9,547 nucleotides of DNA from an uncultured Gammaproteobacteria bacterium (GCA_929200175.1 CAKMYR010000042.1:1-9547); one strand, 5' to 3'; positions 1-5,623 are shown, counted from the stretch's first letter. Notes: generated by a model from the letters alone, not told the origin. Program-made: numbers and translations.

Positions 1-192
1 AGTGGTATCACCATTAGTAGCAGTGATGTTGAAGTCTATTTCATGGCTGTTAAGGCTATTTAAAGTTTCTTCTCTCTCATCTTTTACATTAGTGAAATTT
101 ACCTTCCCAGTACCAGAAATTGATACATCGGCCAAAGCATATCCCGGAATTAAAGAACTTGCTAAAGCGGCAATAAGTAATTGTTTTTTCAT
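1..192 (-). CDS. Porin-like outer-membrane protein, N-terminal part (runs off the left edge)
   Basis: Read on the minus strand, an open frame of 64 codons starts at the ATG at 192-190 and is still open at base 1, so only the N-terminus is present. It begins with a classical Sec signal peptide: MKK, a hydrophobic core (residues 5-15), and an A-L-A cleavage site after residue 21. The predicted mature start is DVSISGTGKVNF, with alternating polar and hydrophobic residues of the kind seen in the first beta-strand of Gram-negative porins. The rest (to about residue 64) is rich in T, N, D and S, again compatible with a beta-barrel. A strong ribosome binding site and a consensus promoter lie upstream, which fits an abundant envelope protein. 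The signal peptide and export are clearly visible. The porin assignment is inferred from the mature N-terminus, and another secreted beta-rich protein is possible. Confidence 0.7.
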   Translation of the reverse strand, partial: MKKQLLIAALASSLIPGYALADVSISGTGKVNFTNVKDEREETLNSLNSHEIDFNITATNGDTT

Positions 193-197
193 TTTTA

Positions 198-202
198 CTC
201 CT
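198..202 (-). promoter_or_regulatory. Strong Shine-Dalgarno of the porin-like gene
   Basis: On the minus strand AGGAG is followed by five bases (TAAAA) and then the ATG at 192. A second AGG lies just upstream at 207-205. It fixes the start of the porin-like gene. It is the only clear, well-spaced Shine-Dalgarno among the gene starts in this window. Confidence 0.85.
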
Positions 203-266
203 TTCCTTTTATTATTAAAAACAACCTAAAGCATTATTAAAAATACTATAACACTTTAGAACTTTT

Positions 267-286
267 CTTTACAAAAATTAGTAAAG
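267..286. repeat. Inverted repeat CTTTAC-N8-GTAAAG at the porin transcription start
   Basis: CTTTAC (267-272) and GTAAAG (281-286) are exact reverse complements around an 8-base spacer. On the minus strand the element starts about two bases after the predicted porin transcription start, so it could be an operator or a stem-loop at the very 5' end of the mRNA. The same arms recur at 537-552. Confidence 0.5.
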
Positions 287-294
287 AGATTTGA

Positions 295-322
295 ATTATA
301 CAAAAATATTTGTTAATGTCAA
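295..322 (-). promoter_or_regulatory. Consensus sigma-70 promoter of the porin-like gene
   Basis: On the minus strand a perfect -35 box TTGACA (322-317) is separated by 16 bases from a perfect -10 box TATAAT (300-295). Transcription would start near 288, giving a leader of about 95 bases before the ATG at 192. Both hexamers match consensus completely, so high constitutive expression is expected, as is usual for major porins. An inverted repeat (267-286) begins just downstream of the expected start. Confidence 0.88.
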
Positions 323-354
323 GGTTTTTTTGAAAAAAAGACAAAAAAATAACT

Positions 355-366
355 TTTTTGCAAAAA
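355..366. repeat. A/T-tract palindrome TTTTTGCAAAAA
   Basis: This perfect 12-bp palindrome is built of a T-tract, GC and an A-tract. A longer version (14 bp) occurs 77 bases further right at 432-445. Such tracts bend DNA and often attract nucleoid proteins. In DNA this A/T-rich they can also arise by chance, so no function is asserted. Confidence 0.4.
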
Positions 367-431
367 TTAAATATTATTTTTTAAAAAAATACTACTAAAG
401 CTTGATTAAACAAGGTTTATTTAATATTGGT

Positions 432-445
432 TTTTTTGCAAAAAA
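432..445. repeat. A/T-tract palindrome TTTTTTGCAAAAAA
   Basis: This perfect 14-bp palindrome has the same design as the one at 355-366. It directly abuts the TTGGTA/TACCAA inverted repeat at 446-465. Read on the minus strand, that hairpin is followed by the six T residues of this element, resembling a weak intrinsic terminator, but no minus-strand gene lies upstream to need it. Confidence 0.4.
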
Positions 446-446
446 T

Positions 447-461
447 TGGTAATCACACCTA
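447..461. repeat. Possible partial copy of the tRNA-Phe 3' end
   Basis: The 15 bases here match the complement of the tRNA-Phe 3' end (1161-1175) at 12 positions: TGGT, then three differences, then an unbroken CACACCTA. The two copies would bracket about 700 bases containing the TA pair, in the same orientation. This is the geometry of an attachment-site duplication left by integration at a tRNA gene. The match is short and could be coincidence. No integrase gene is present in the window. Confidence 0.2.
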
Positions 462-536
462 CCAAAAAAAAATTTATAATGTTTCATTATTGTCATAATA
501 AAAATAATATATTTATTTCACAAATATTTTGTTGCT

Positions 537-552
537 CTTTACAAAAGTAAAG
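537..552. repeat. Inverted repeat CTTTAC-AAAA-GTAAAG upstream of the TA module
   Basis: CTTTAC (537-542) and GTAAAG (547-552) are exact complements around AAAA. The arms are identical to those of the element at 267-286, but the spacer is 4 instead of 8 bases. It lies just upstream of the likely TA promoter region, where it could be a protein-binding site or a small hairpin. Confidence 0.45.
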
Positions 553-579
553 TTGTTAGGTGTTTAATGTAATTCTTTC

Positions 580-634
580 TTGATTTATTAAAGAAAAAGT
601 ATAAACTACAGTTAAGTAAATTATTTATGTAGTT
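580..634 (+). promoter_or_regulatory. Candidate TA promoter and autoregulatory operator
   Basis: A possible -35 TTGATT (580-585) and -10-like bases TATAAACT (600-607) stand just upstream of the antitoxin start. The spacing is 14 or 16 bases depending on which hexamer is taken, so the promoter is weak by sequence. Overlapping the -10 and the leader is a 7-bp inverted repeat, AACTACA (604-610) and TGTAGTT (628-634). There is also a direct repeat AGTTAAGT (610-617 and 631-638). Ribbon-helix-helix antitoxins usually repress their own operon by binding short inverted or direct repeats at this position, so this is the best candidate operator. No Shine-Dalgarno is seen before the ATG at 640. Confidence 0.35.
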
Positions 635-639
635 AAGTT

Positions 640-900
640 ATGGCAAATAGACAATACACATTTTCACTGCCTCCTGAAGTAGGAAATATTATTGATACTG
701 CACCAAAGATGGAAAAATCAAAATTGGTAGCAGAGGCTTTATTGCAATTTAAAAAAGACAATGCAAGGCAAAAAACTTTAGATATTCTTGCTTCTATTAC
801 TCCTACTGATTGGGATACTGATAAAAGCGCAGTAGAGCTTGTTAGAGAAGCAAGACAAAAAGGAATGAAGCCTTTTTTGAATGATAATTTAGATAAATAA
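640..900 (+). CDS. Ribbon-helix-helix-type antitoxin of a type II TA pair
   Basis: This is an 86-residue protein. Residues 5-15 (QYTFSLPPEV) read as the DNA-binding beta-strand, followed by a first helix (about 14-22) and a second helix starting at K26-S27-K28 (SKLVAEALLQFKK). This is the ribbon-helix-helix pattern of CopG/ParD/VapB-like antitoxins. The C-terminal half (about 40-86) is charged and ends in a Lys/Asp-rich tail, as expected for a toxin-binding segment. The gene is followed after 12 bases by a PIN-domain gene in the same orientation, the usual antitoxin-toxin order. By family knowledge it would neutralise the toxin and repress the operon. Here the toxin looks damaged while the antitoxin appears complete. 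Precise family not recognised. The TA role rests on fold pattern and neighbour. Confidence 0.7.
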   Translation: MANRQYTFSLPPEVGNIIDTAPKMEKSKLVAEALLQFKKDNARQKTLDILASITPTDWDTDKSAVELVREARQKGMKPFLNDNLDK

Positions 901-912
901 TCCATCACAATA

Positions 913-1131
913 ATGAACAAATTTGTATTAGATGCCAATATCTATATCAAAATTTTTAAAAATGAGACTAATTCAAAACAAGCAATAGAATTAGTAAATA
1001 ACTTAATCAAGACCCAAGCAGAAATTATAGAACCCTCTATAGCAATTAGAGAAAATGCACTTTTTATCACTGCAGATAAAAGGCATTATGAAAAAACTAA
1101 ACATCTCGGTAATATCAAATTATATTTATAA
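913..1131 (+). CDS. PIN-domain (VapC-like) toxin, internally deleted, probably inactive
   Basis: The product is 72 residues, against about 130-140 for intact PIN toxins. The N-terminus is a normal PIN start: FVLDANIYIK with the first acidic residue D7, then a helix to about residue 34 and the strand EIIEPSI (37-43). The sequence then passes directly to AIRENALFITADKRHYEKTK (44-63), which matches the last part of a PIN domain including a late acidic residue, D55, and the typical HLGNIKL ending. The middle of the fold, with the conserved Glu and central Asp of the metal site, is absent. The simplest reading is an in-frame deletion of about 60 codons near base 1040. By family, PIN toxins are Mg-dependent ribonucleases. 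This one should lack activity. No Shine-Dalgarno precedes the ATG. A naturally short PIN-like protein is a less likely alternative. Confidence 0.6.
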   Translation: MNKFVLDANIYIKIFKNETNSKQAIELVNNLIKTQAEIIEPSIAIRENALFITADKRHYEKTKHLGNIKLYL

Positions 1132-1160
1132 CTTATTGATTCTAAAGTAATAAAAAAATA

Positions 1161-1236
1161 TGGTGGCCACACCTAGAATTGAACTAGGGACACAGGGATT
1201 TTCAGTCCCTTGCTCTACCGACTGAGCTATATGGCC
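1161..1236 (-). tRNA. tRNA-Phe (anticodon GAA)
   Basis: The minus strand folds into a complete 76-base cloverleaf. The acceptor stem GGCCATA pairs with TGTGGCC (one G-U pair). The D arm is GCTC/GAGC, the anticodon stem AGGGA/TCCCT with loop CTGAAAA, and the T arm CCTAG/CTAGG with TTCAATT. The anticodon GAA is at positions 34-36 (bases 1203-1201). The CCA end is encoded at 1163-1161, preceded by discriminator A. The tRNA follows trxB on the same strand by 39 bases but has its own extended -10 promoter. A T-rich run directly follows the CCA on the minus strand (about 1159-1153) and may help termination. Confidence 0.97.
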
Positions 1237-1247
1237 AAAGTACCAAA

Positions 1248-1256
1248 ATTATACCA
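1248..1256 (-). promoter_or_regulatory. Extended -10 promoter of tRNA-Phe
   Basis: On the minus strand TGGTATAAT combines a perfect -10 hexamer (1253-1248) with the TGn extension. It sits 11 bases before the mature tRNA 5' end, so the leader would be only about 5 bases. No good -35 is found at 16-18 bases. A TTGATA (1279-1274) is 20 bases away, which is too far, so the TGn motif probably compensates. The tRNA can therefore be made independently of trxB. Confidence 0.65.
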
Positions 1257-1275
1257 ATAAATATTTAACTTACTA

Positions 1276-2217
1276 TCAATCTAAAAATTTTTCAGCATCA
1301 AGTGCTGCCATACAACCAGAGCCAGCCGAAGTAATAGCCTGCCTATAAATATGGTCAGATACATCGCCAGCTGCAAAAACTCCATCAACACTTGTTGCTG
1401 TAGCATTGCCGTTAGTTCCGCTTTTGATTTTTATATAGCCGTTATTCATCGCTATTTGATCTTTAAAAATCTTTGTATTAGGGTCATGTCCAATAGCAAT
1501 AAAAACACCATGGACATCAATTATTCTAGAATCTCCATTGGTTTTTTTAATTTTTAATCCAGTAACTCCAGCATCATCTCCTAGTACTTCTTCTAGAGTA
1601 TGATTATATTCAATAGTTATATTGCCGTTTTTTGCTTTTTCTAATAATTTATCAGCCAAAATCTTTTCACTAGTAAATACATTTCTTCTATGGATAATAG
1701 TAACATGTTTGGCTATATTGGATAAAAATAAAGCTTCTTCAACTGCTGTATTGCCGCCACCTATAACTGCAACTTTTTGATTTTTATAAAAAAATCCATC
1801 ACAAGTAGCACAAGCAGAAACCCCTCTACCTTGATATTTTTCTTCTGATTCTAAGCCTAAATAACGTGCGCTAGCTCCTGTGGCTATAATAACTGAATCA
1901 GCAGTATAATTTGTTTTATCGCCTATTAAACTAAAAGGACGAATTGAAAAATCAACTTCTGATATAGTATCATCGATTATTTCAGTATCAAAGCGTTTGG
2001 CATGTTCTTTCATTCGCTCCATTAAGTCTGGACCTTGTACTCCTTGATTATCGCCAGGCCAATTATCTACATCAGTAGTAAGAGTTAATTGTCCGCCCGG
2101 GGTATCACCACTTATAAGTACTGGTGCAAGATTTGCTCTTGCTGCATAAACTGCAGCAGAATAACCAGCAGGACCAGAGCCAATAATCAATAATTTACAA
2201 TGTTTATTTTTATTCAT
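1276..2217 (-). CDS. trxB: Thioredoxin-disulfide reductase
   Basis: TrxB is a cytoplasmic FAD enzyme that passes electrons from NADPH to thioredoxin. The 313-residue product has the usual bacterial length and all landmarks. These are the FAD-binding GSGPAG (13-18), GGQL (41-44) and WPG (53-55), the redox-active pair C136-A-T-C139 followed by D140, the NADPH site GGGNTA (153-158) with HRR (176-178) reading the NADP 2'-phosphate, and the second FAD motif FAAGDV (281-286). The C-terminal RQAITSAGSG (292-301) is the FAD-contacting helix. The start at ATG 2217-2215 fits the family N-terminus. No clear Shine-Dalgarno precedes it. The gene is divergent from ftsK, sharing an 89-base gap, and tRNA-Phe lies downstream. 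In E. coli trxB is also beside ftsK, but with lrp between them. Confidence 0.98.
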   Translation of the reverse strand: MNKNKHCKLLIIGSGPAGYSAAVYAARANLAPVLISGDTPGGQLTLTTDVDNWPGDNQGVQGPDLMERMKEHAKRFDTEIIDDTISEVDFSIRPFSLIGDKTNYTADSVIIATGASARYLGLESEEKYQGRGVSACATCDGFFYKNQKVAVIGGGNTAVEEALFLSNIAKHVTIIHRRNVFTSEKILADKLLEKAKNGNITIEYNHTLEEVLGDDAGVTGLKIKKTNGDSRIIDVHGVFIAIGHDPNTKIFKDQIAMNNGYIKIKSGTNGNATATSVDGVFAAGDVSDHIYRQAITSAGSGCMAALDAEKFLD

Positions 2218-2253
2218 ATTAAATATACTTTATACTTAAAATTAAGAGAAACC

Positions 2254-2259
2254 ATTATA
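2254..2259 (-). promoter_or_regulatory. Candidate -10 box of trxB
   Basis: A perfect TATAAT on the minus strand lies 36 bases before the trxB ATG, implying a leader of about 30 bases. No convincing -35 is visible at 16-18 bases. Nothing comparably good was found on the plus strand for ftsK within the same 89-base divergent gap, only a weak TGCTAAATT at 2279-2287. Confidence 0.45.
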
Positions 2260-2306
2260 GATTAAATAAGTATATTTATGCTAAATTATTTATTAGATAT
2301 TAAAAA

Positions 2307-4547
2307 ATGAACAATAATAGAAGAGTTGGCACTCAGATTATCAGAGAAATATTTTTTATTTTATTTATTGTGGCAAGTGTCGTTTATTTTTTGTCCCTTA
2401 TTACTAATTCTCCTTTAGAAAATCCTTATTCTAGCTCAGAACAATTAGATGGCGAAATAATAAACAAAGCCGGTATTATCGGCGCTTATTTAAGTGATTT
2501 TTCATTAGCAATGTTAGGTTACGCTTCTTATTTGATTCCTATTGCATTGGTTTGGACAGGATGGGAAATACGCAGAAATTCTCAAAAAACTTCAAGTATT
2601 TGGTTAGTTTTTATTCGCCTTATCTCTTTTATTATTTTTCTATTATTTAGCGCCACTCTTCTTAGTATAAAAACTGAAAATCCATTTGAAAATACAGGAG
2701 ATATAGCAGGCGGAGATATTGGGTACTCTATGCATGCTTACTTTAGTGTTCTTTTTGGCTCTACATCAACGCTAATTTATGTTGGCATAATAATGATTAG
2801 CTTTGCTATCTCAGGGGTTTATTCATGGTCTAATATTTTTAATTTAATTGGCAAATTTTTACTAAAAATACCTCAAAAAATAAAACAAATATTCAGTAAA
2901 AAAAATAGTGAAAAGCCAAATAAAAACTATTTAAAACCAAAAAATGCCTCGCAAAAACCAGATAATACCCCAAAAATAAAACCTAAAGAAAATAAAAACA
3001 ATAACCAAAATTACTATAAAAGCTCATATAAAGTTCTACCAAATTTATCTCTTTTGAGTGATATTAATAATAAAACTAACGGCTATTCTAAACAAGACTT
3101 AATAGATATATCTAAACAAGTAGAATTAAAACTAAAAGATTTTGGTTTTGATGTAACTATTAGCAATGTAACTCCTGGTCCTGTGGTCACTCAGTTTGAA
3201 ATATCCTTAGCTCCTGGAGTTAAGGTTTCTCAAATAATGAATCTTAATAAAGATCTTGCTAGAGCTTTATTAGTAGAAAGTGTGCGTATTGTTGATGTCA
3301 TTCCCGGCAAGCCAGTAATTGGGCTTGAAATCCCTAATATAGAAAAAGAAATTATTAGTTTAAAAGATATATTTTCTTCTGATGAATTTAGTAAATCAAA
3401 ATCTGTATTAACTATGGGCCTAGGTAAAAACATTAATAATAATCCTGTAGTTGCTGATCTTGCAAAAATGCCACATTTATTGGTTGCTGGTGCAACTGGT
3501 ATGGGCAAATCAGTAGGCATTAATTGCATCATATTGAGTATTTTATACAAAGCTAATCCAGATCAAGTACGGATGATTATGATTGACCCTAAAATAGTTG
3601 AGCTTGCTTGTTATGCCGATATTCCTCACTTATTAACCCCAGTAATAACTGATATGAATTTAGCTGCTAATTCACTTTTTTGGTGTATTAATGAAATGGA
3701 AAGACGCTATTTATTACTTTCTAAATTAGGAGTTAGAAATATTGAAGGATTTAACGATAAGATAAAAAACGCAAAAGCAAAAGGTGAAAAAATACTTGAT
3801 CCTTTGTTTGAGTCAAAAAATCAAGAAGATAAAGCTAAAGAGCTAGAAACTTTACCCTTTATAGTAATAATAATTGATGAATACGCAGATATGCTTGGTG
3901 CTTTAGCTCAAGAAGATCGCACTAAATCTAAAAGAGTTGAAATGTTTATTGTACGCCTAGCTCAAAAAGCTAGAGCTTCTGGAATTCATCTAATTATCTC
4001 AACCCAACGCCCAAGCGTAGATGTGATTACCGGACTTATTAAATCCAATATTCCAACTAGAATTGCATTTAAAGTATCTTCAAAAGTTGATTCTCGAACT
4101 ATCCTTGATCAAGGCGGAGCCGAGCAACTATTAGGAATGGGAGATATGCTATACACAACTCCTGGAGTATCTCATCTAACTCGTGTCCATGGAGCATTTG
4201 TCGATGATGATGAAATTACAAAAGTAGTAAATCATTTAAAGGCAAATTCCTCCCCAGATTACTTAGAAAATATTGTAAATACTGTAGACAAATCAGAAAA
4301 AGAAGATGAATTTAATAGCAGTCAAAATGATGGCAACGGCGAATTAGATGATTTGTATAATGAAGCTGTAAAAATAGTAACTTCTTCTGGTCGTGCTTCA
4401 ATATCAAGCCTTCAAAGACGACTTCGTATTGGCTACAACCGCTCTGCTCGTATTATTGAAGACATGGAAAAAAGTGGCGTAGTAAGCCCAATGAATAGCG
4501 CTGGCAATCGCCAAGTATTAGCACCAAAGCCTATTGAGGATGAATAA
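2307..4547 (+). CDS. ftsK: DNA translocase FtsK
   Basis: FtsK is a septum-anchored hexameric ATPase that pumps chromosomal DNA during division and activates XerCD at dif. Four membrane segments are visible (about residues 12-32, 65-85, 98-120 and 153-173). A Lys/Asn-rich linker of only about 50 residues follows (about 190-245), then the alpha/beta motor with Walker A GATGMGKS (395-402, K401) and Walker B VIIIDEYADM (D524, E525). The C-terminal winged-helix gamma domain (about 679-746), including SSLQRRLRIGYNRSARII, reads the KOPS polarity signals. At 746 residues it is far shorter than E. coli FtsK (over 1300) because of the short linker, like many non-enteric homologues. It overlaps the lolA start by 8 bases, suggesting coupled translation. 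No Shine-Dalgarno is seen, only an A-rich stretch before the ATG. Confidence 0.97.
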   Translation: MNNNRRVGTQIIREIFFILFIVASVVYFLSLITNSPLENPYSSSEQLDGEIINKAGIIGAYLSDFSLAMLGYASYLIPIALVWTGWEIRRNSQKTSSIWLVFIRLISFIIFLLFSATLLSIKTENPFENTGDIAGGDIGYSMHAYFSVLFGSTSTLIYVGIIMISFAISGVYSWSNIFNLIGKFLLKIPQKIKQIFSKKNSEKPNKNYLKPKNASQKPDNTPKIKPKENKNNNQNYYKSSYKVLPNLSLLSDINNKTNGYSKQDLIDISKQVELKLKDFGFDVTISNVTPGPVVTQFEISLAPGVKVSQIMNLNKDLARALLVESVRIVDVIPGKPVIGLEIPNIEKEIISLKDIFSSDEFSKSKSVLTMGLGKNINNNPVVADLAKMPHLLVAGATGMGKSVGINCIILSILYKANPDQVRMIMIDPKIVELACYADIPHLLTPVITDMNLAANSLFWCINEMERRYLLLSKLGVRNIEGFNDKIKNAKAKGEKILDPLFESKNQEDKAKELETLPFIVIIIDEYADMLGALAQEDRTKSKRVEMFIVRLAQKARASGIHLIISTQRPSVDVITGLIKSNIPTRIAFKVSSKVDSRTILDQGGAEQLLGMGDMLYTTPGVSHLTRVHGAFVDDDEITKVVNHLKANSSPDYLENIVNTVDKSEKEDEFNSSQNDGNGELDDLYNEAVKIVTSSGRASISSLQRRLRIGYNRSARIIEDMEKSGVVSPMNSAGNRQVLAPKPIEDE

Positions 4548-5112
4548 ATTAATATTTTTGTTTTTGTTATTTGTAGTAACAACTACAAATTCTAGTGAAA
4601 TTGTAAATTTTTTCAACAATACAAAATCAATTAGTGCTGATTTTATTCAAGTAACTTATAATAAAAATAAAAATATTCATACCACTAGCGGAAATTTTGT
4701 TTTTAGTCATCCCAAAAAATTTATTTGGCAAATAAATAAACCTAGCAGTCAAATATTTTTACTAAATAATAATGAATTATGGTTTATTGATAAAGATTTA
4801 GAACAAGCTATTTTGCAAAATTCCTCTAGCCTTAAAAATACTCCTTTATATTGGATAACTGAAGATAATAATACCCTTTCTTTTGCCTATAAAAAAAATA
4901 ACATAAAATGGTACGAGACTAAAAAAACAATACAAAAACAATACAAAAATTTATTATTTGGCTTTAAAAAACAATCTCTTTATAGAATTAAATTTGAAAA
5001 TGAATTAAACCAAACTATTATTATTACTTTAAAAAACTTAATAATAAATAAAGCTGTTAATCCAAAGATTTTTTCTGTAGCAATAGATCCTCAGTTTGAA
5101 ATAATAAAATAA
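4540..5112 (+). CDS. lolA: Periplasmic lipoprotein carrier LolA
   Basis: LolA takes lipoproteins from the LolCDE (or LolDF) transporter in the inner membrane and carries them across the periplasm to the outer-membrane receptor. The product is 190 residues from the ATG at 4540. A signal peptide (MNK, then a hydrophobic core to about residue 13, cleavage near 19) has no lipobox cysteine, as expected for soluble LolA. Family landmarks are ISADFIQV (31-38), FIWQINKP (61-68), LWFIDKDLEQA (80-90) and a C-terminal segment ending near FSVAIDPQFEI. The position directly after ftsK matches the E. coli order. An in-frame TTG at 4534 could add two residues, but the ATG gives a cleaner signal peptide. GAGG abuts the ATG, too close for an ideal Shine-Dalgarno, so coupling to ftsK is likely. 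Odd point: the conserved Arg before the F-x-W motif is replaced by His57. Confidence 0.92.
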   Translation: MNKLIFLFLLFVVTTTNSSEIVNFFNNTKSISADFIQVTYNKNKNIHTTSGNFVFSHPKKFIWQINKPSSQIFLLNNNELWFIDKDLEQAILQNSSSLKNTPLYWITEDNNTLSFAYKKNNIKWYETKKTIQKQYKNLLFGFKKQSLYRIKFENELNQTIIITLKNLIINKAVNPKIFSVAIDPQFEIIK

Positions 5113-5177
5113 TTAAAAATATATTTAAAAAATTAATACAATTAAATAATAAATTATAAAAATTCTACTAAAAAAAC

Positions 5178-5206
5178 TTCATTCTATATTAAAGATTTCG
5201 TATAAT
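5178..5206 (+). promoter_or_regulatory. Candidate promoter of ridA-recG
   Basis: A perfect -10 TATAAT (5201-5206) is preceded at 17 bases by a poor -35, TTCATT (5178-5183, three of six consensus positions). Transcription would begin near 5213, about 24 bases before the ridA ATG. It lies in the 124-base, almost pure A/T gap after lolA, in which no GC-containing terminator hairpin was seen. Confidence 0.55.
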
Positions 5207-5236
5207 TGATTAATTCTAATTTAACCATTTAAAACA

Positions 5237-5623
5237 ATGCAAAAACATATAATATCAACTAAAGATGCGCCTCAGGCAATAGGAACTTATTCTCAAGCAG
5301 TGGCGATAAAAGAAGGCACAACAGTTTATTTATCAGGGCAAATTCCACTAGATCCAAAAACAATGGAATTAGCGAGCGAAGAAATTTCTCAACAAATCCA
5401 TCAGGTTTTTAAAAATTTAACCGCTGTATGTAAAGCAGCAGGAGGAAATTTAAATAATATTGTAAAACTTAATATTTACCTAACCGATCTTTCAAACTTT
5501 GCAACTGTAAATGAAATAATGTCAACTTATTTTGATAAGCCATATCCTGCGCGTGCAGCAATAGGAATAAATCAGCTACCAAAAGATTCTAAGGTAGAGA
5601 TGGATGGAATAATGGCAATATAA
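5237..5623 (+). CDS. ridA: RidA enamine/imine deaminase
   Basis: RidA (YjgF/YER057c/UK114 family) hydrolyses reactive enamine/imine intermediates such as 2-aminoacrylate released by PLP enzymes. It works as a cytoplasmic trimer with active sites between subunits. At 128 residues it has the family length. Landmarks are AIGTYSQAV with Y18, VYLSGQIP (30-37), and the C-terminal YPARAAIGINQLPKDSKVEM (103-122), which holds the carboxylate-binding R106 and the E121 equivalent to E. coli R105 and E120. This places it in the true RidA subgroup with deaminase activity. recG begins 13 bases after its stop, so the two are probably one transcript. ridA beside recG and spoT is a recurring gammaproteobacterial order, though spoT is not here. 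No Shine-Dalgarno is seen before the ATG. Confidence 0.96.
   Translation: MQKHIISTKDAPQAIGTYSQAVAIKEGTTVYLSGQIPLDPKTMELASEEISQQIHQVFKNLTAVCKAAGGNLNNIVKLNIYLTDLSNFATVNEIMSTYFDKPYPARAAIGINQLPKDSKVEMDGIMAI

Larger units (their letters stand above)
193..639. other. Large A/T-rich intergenic region between the porin-like gene and the TA module
   Basis: This is the longest non-coding stretch in the window and carries no credible ORF on either strand. It holds the porin leader and promoter (to 322), two T-tract/A-tract palindromes (TTTTTGCAAAAA at 355-366 and TTTTTTGCAAAAAA at 432-445), an imperfect 9-bp inverted repeat (396-404 with 411-419, one mismatch), a 6-bp inverted repeat TTGGTA/TACCAA (446-451, 460-465), and the CTTTAC/GTAAAG repeats described separately. 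The promoter of the TA module lies at its right end. A small RNA could be hidden here, but no strong promoter-terminator pair was found for one. Confidence 0.6.

Noticed and set aside
2..229. Plus-strand ORF of 75 codons at the left edge
   Set aside because: It is the antisense of the porin-like N-terminus, which has a signal peptide, ribosome site and promoter on the minus strand.
193..294. Riboswitch or attenuator in the porin leader
   Set aside because: Apart from one 6-bp inverted repeat there is no multi-stem structure or leader peptide that I can recognise.
446..465. TTGGTA-N8-TACCAA with a T run as an intrinsic terminator on the minus strand
   Set aside because: The stem has only two G-C pairs and no gene lies upstream on that strand to be terminated. 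Kept only as a repeat observation.
633..938. Minus-strand ORF of 101 codons
   Set aside because: It lies antisense to the antitoxin gene, has no recognisable motif, and the plus-strand frame shows a coherent ribbon-helix-helix pattern.
1274..1279. TTGATA as the -35 of the tRNA-Phe promoter
   Set aside because: Its spacing to TATAAT is 20 bases. The extended -10 explains the promoter better.
4534..4542. TTG at 4534 as the lolA start
   Set aside because: The ATG two codons later gives a cleaner signal peptide beginning MNK and the usual short stop/start overlap with ftsK.
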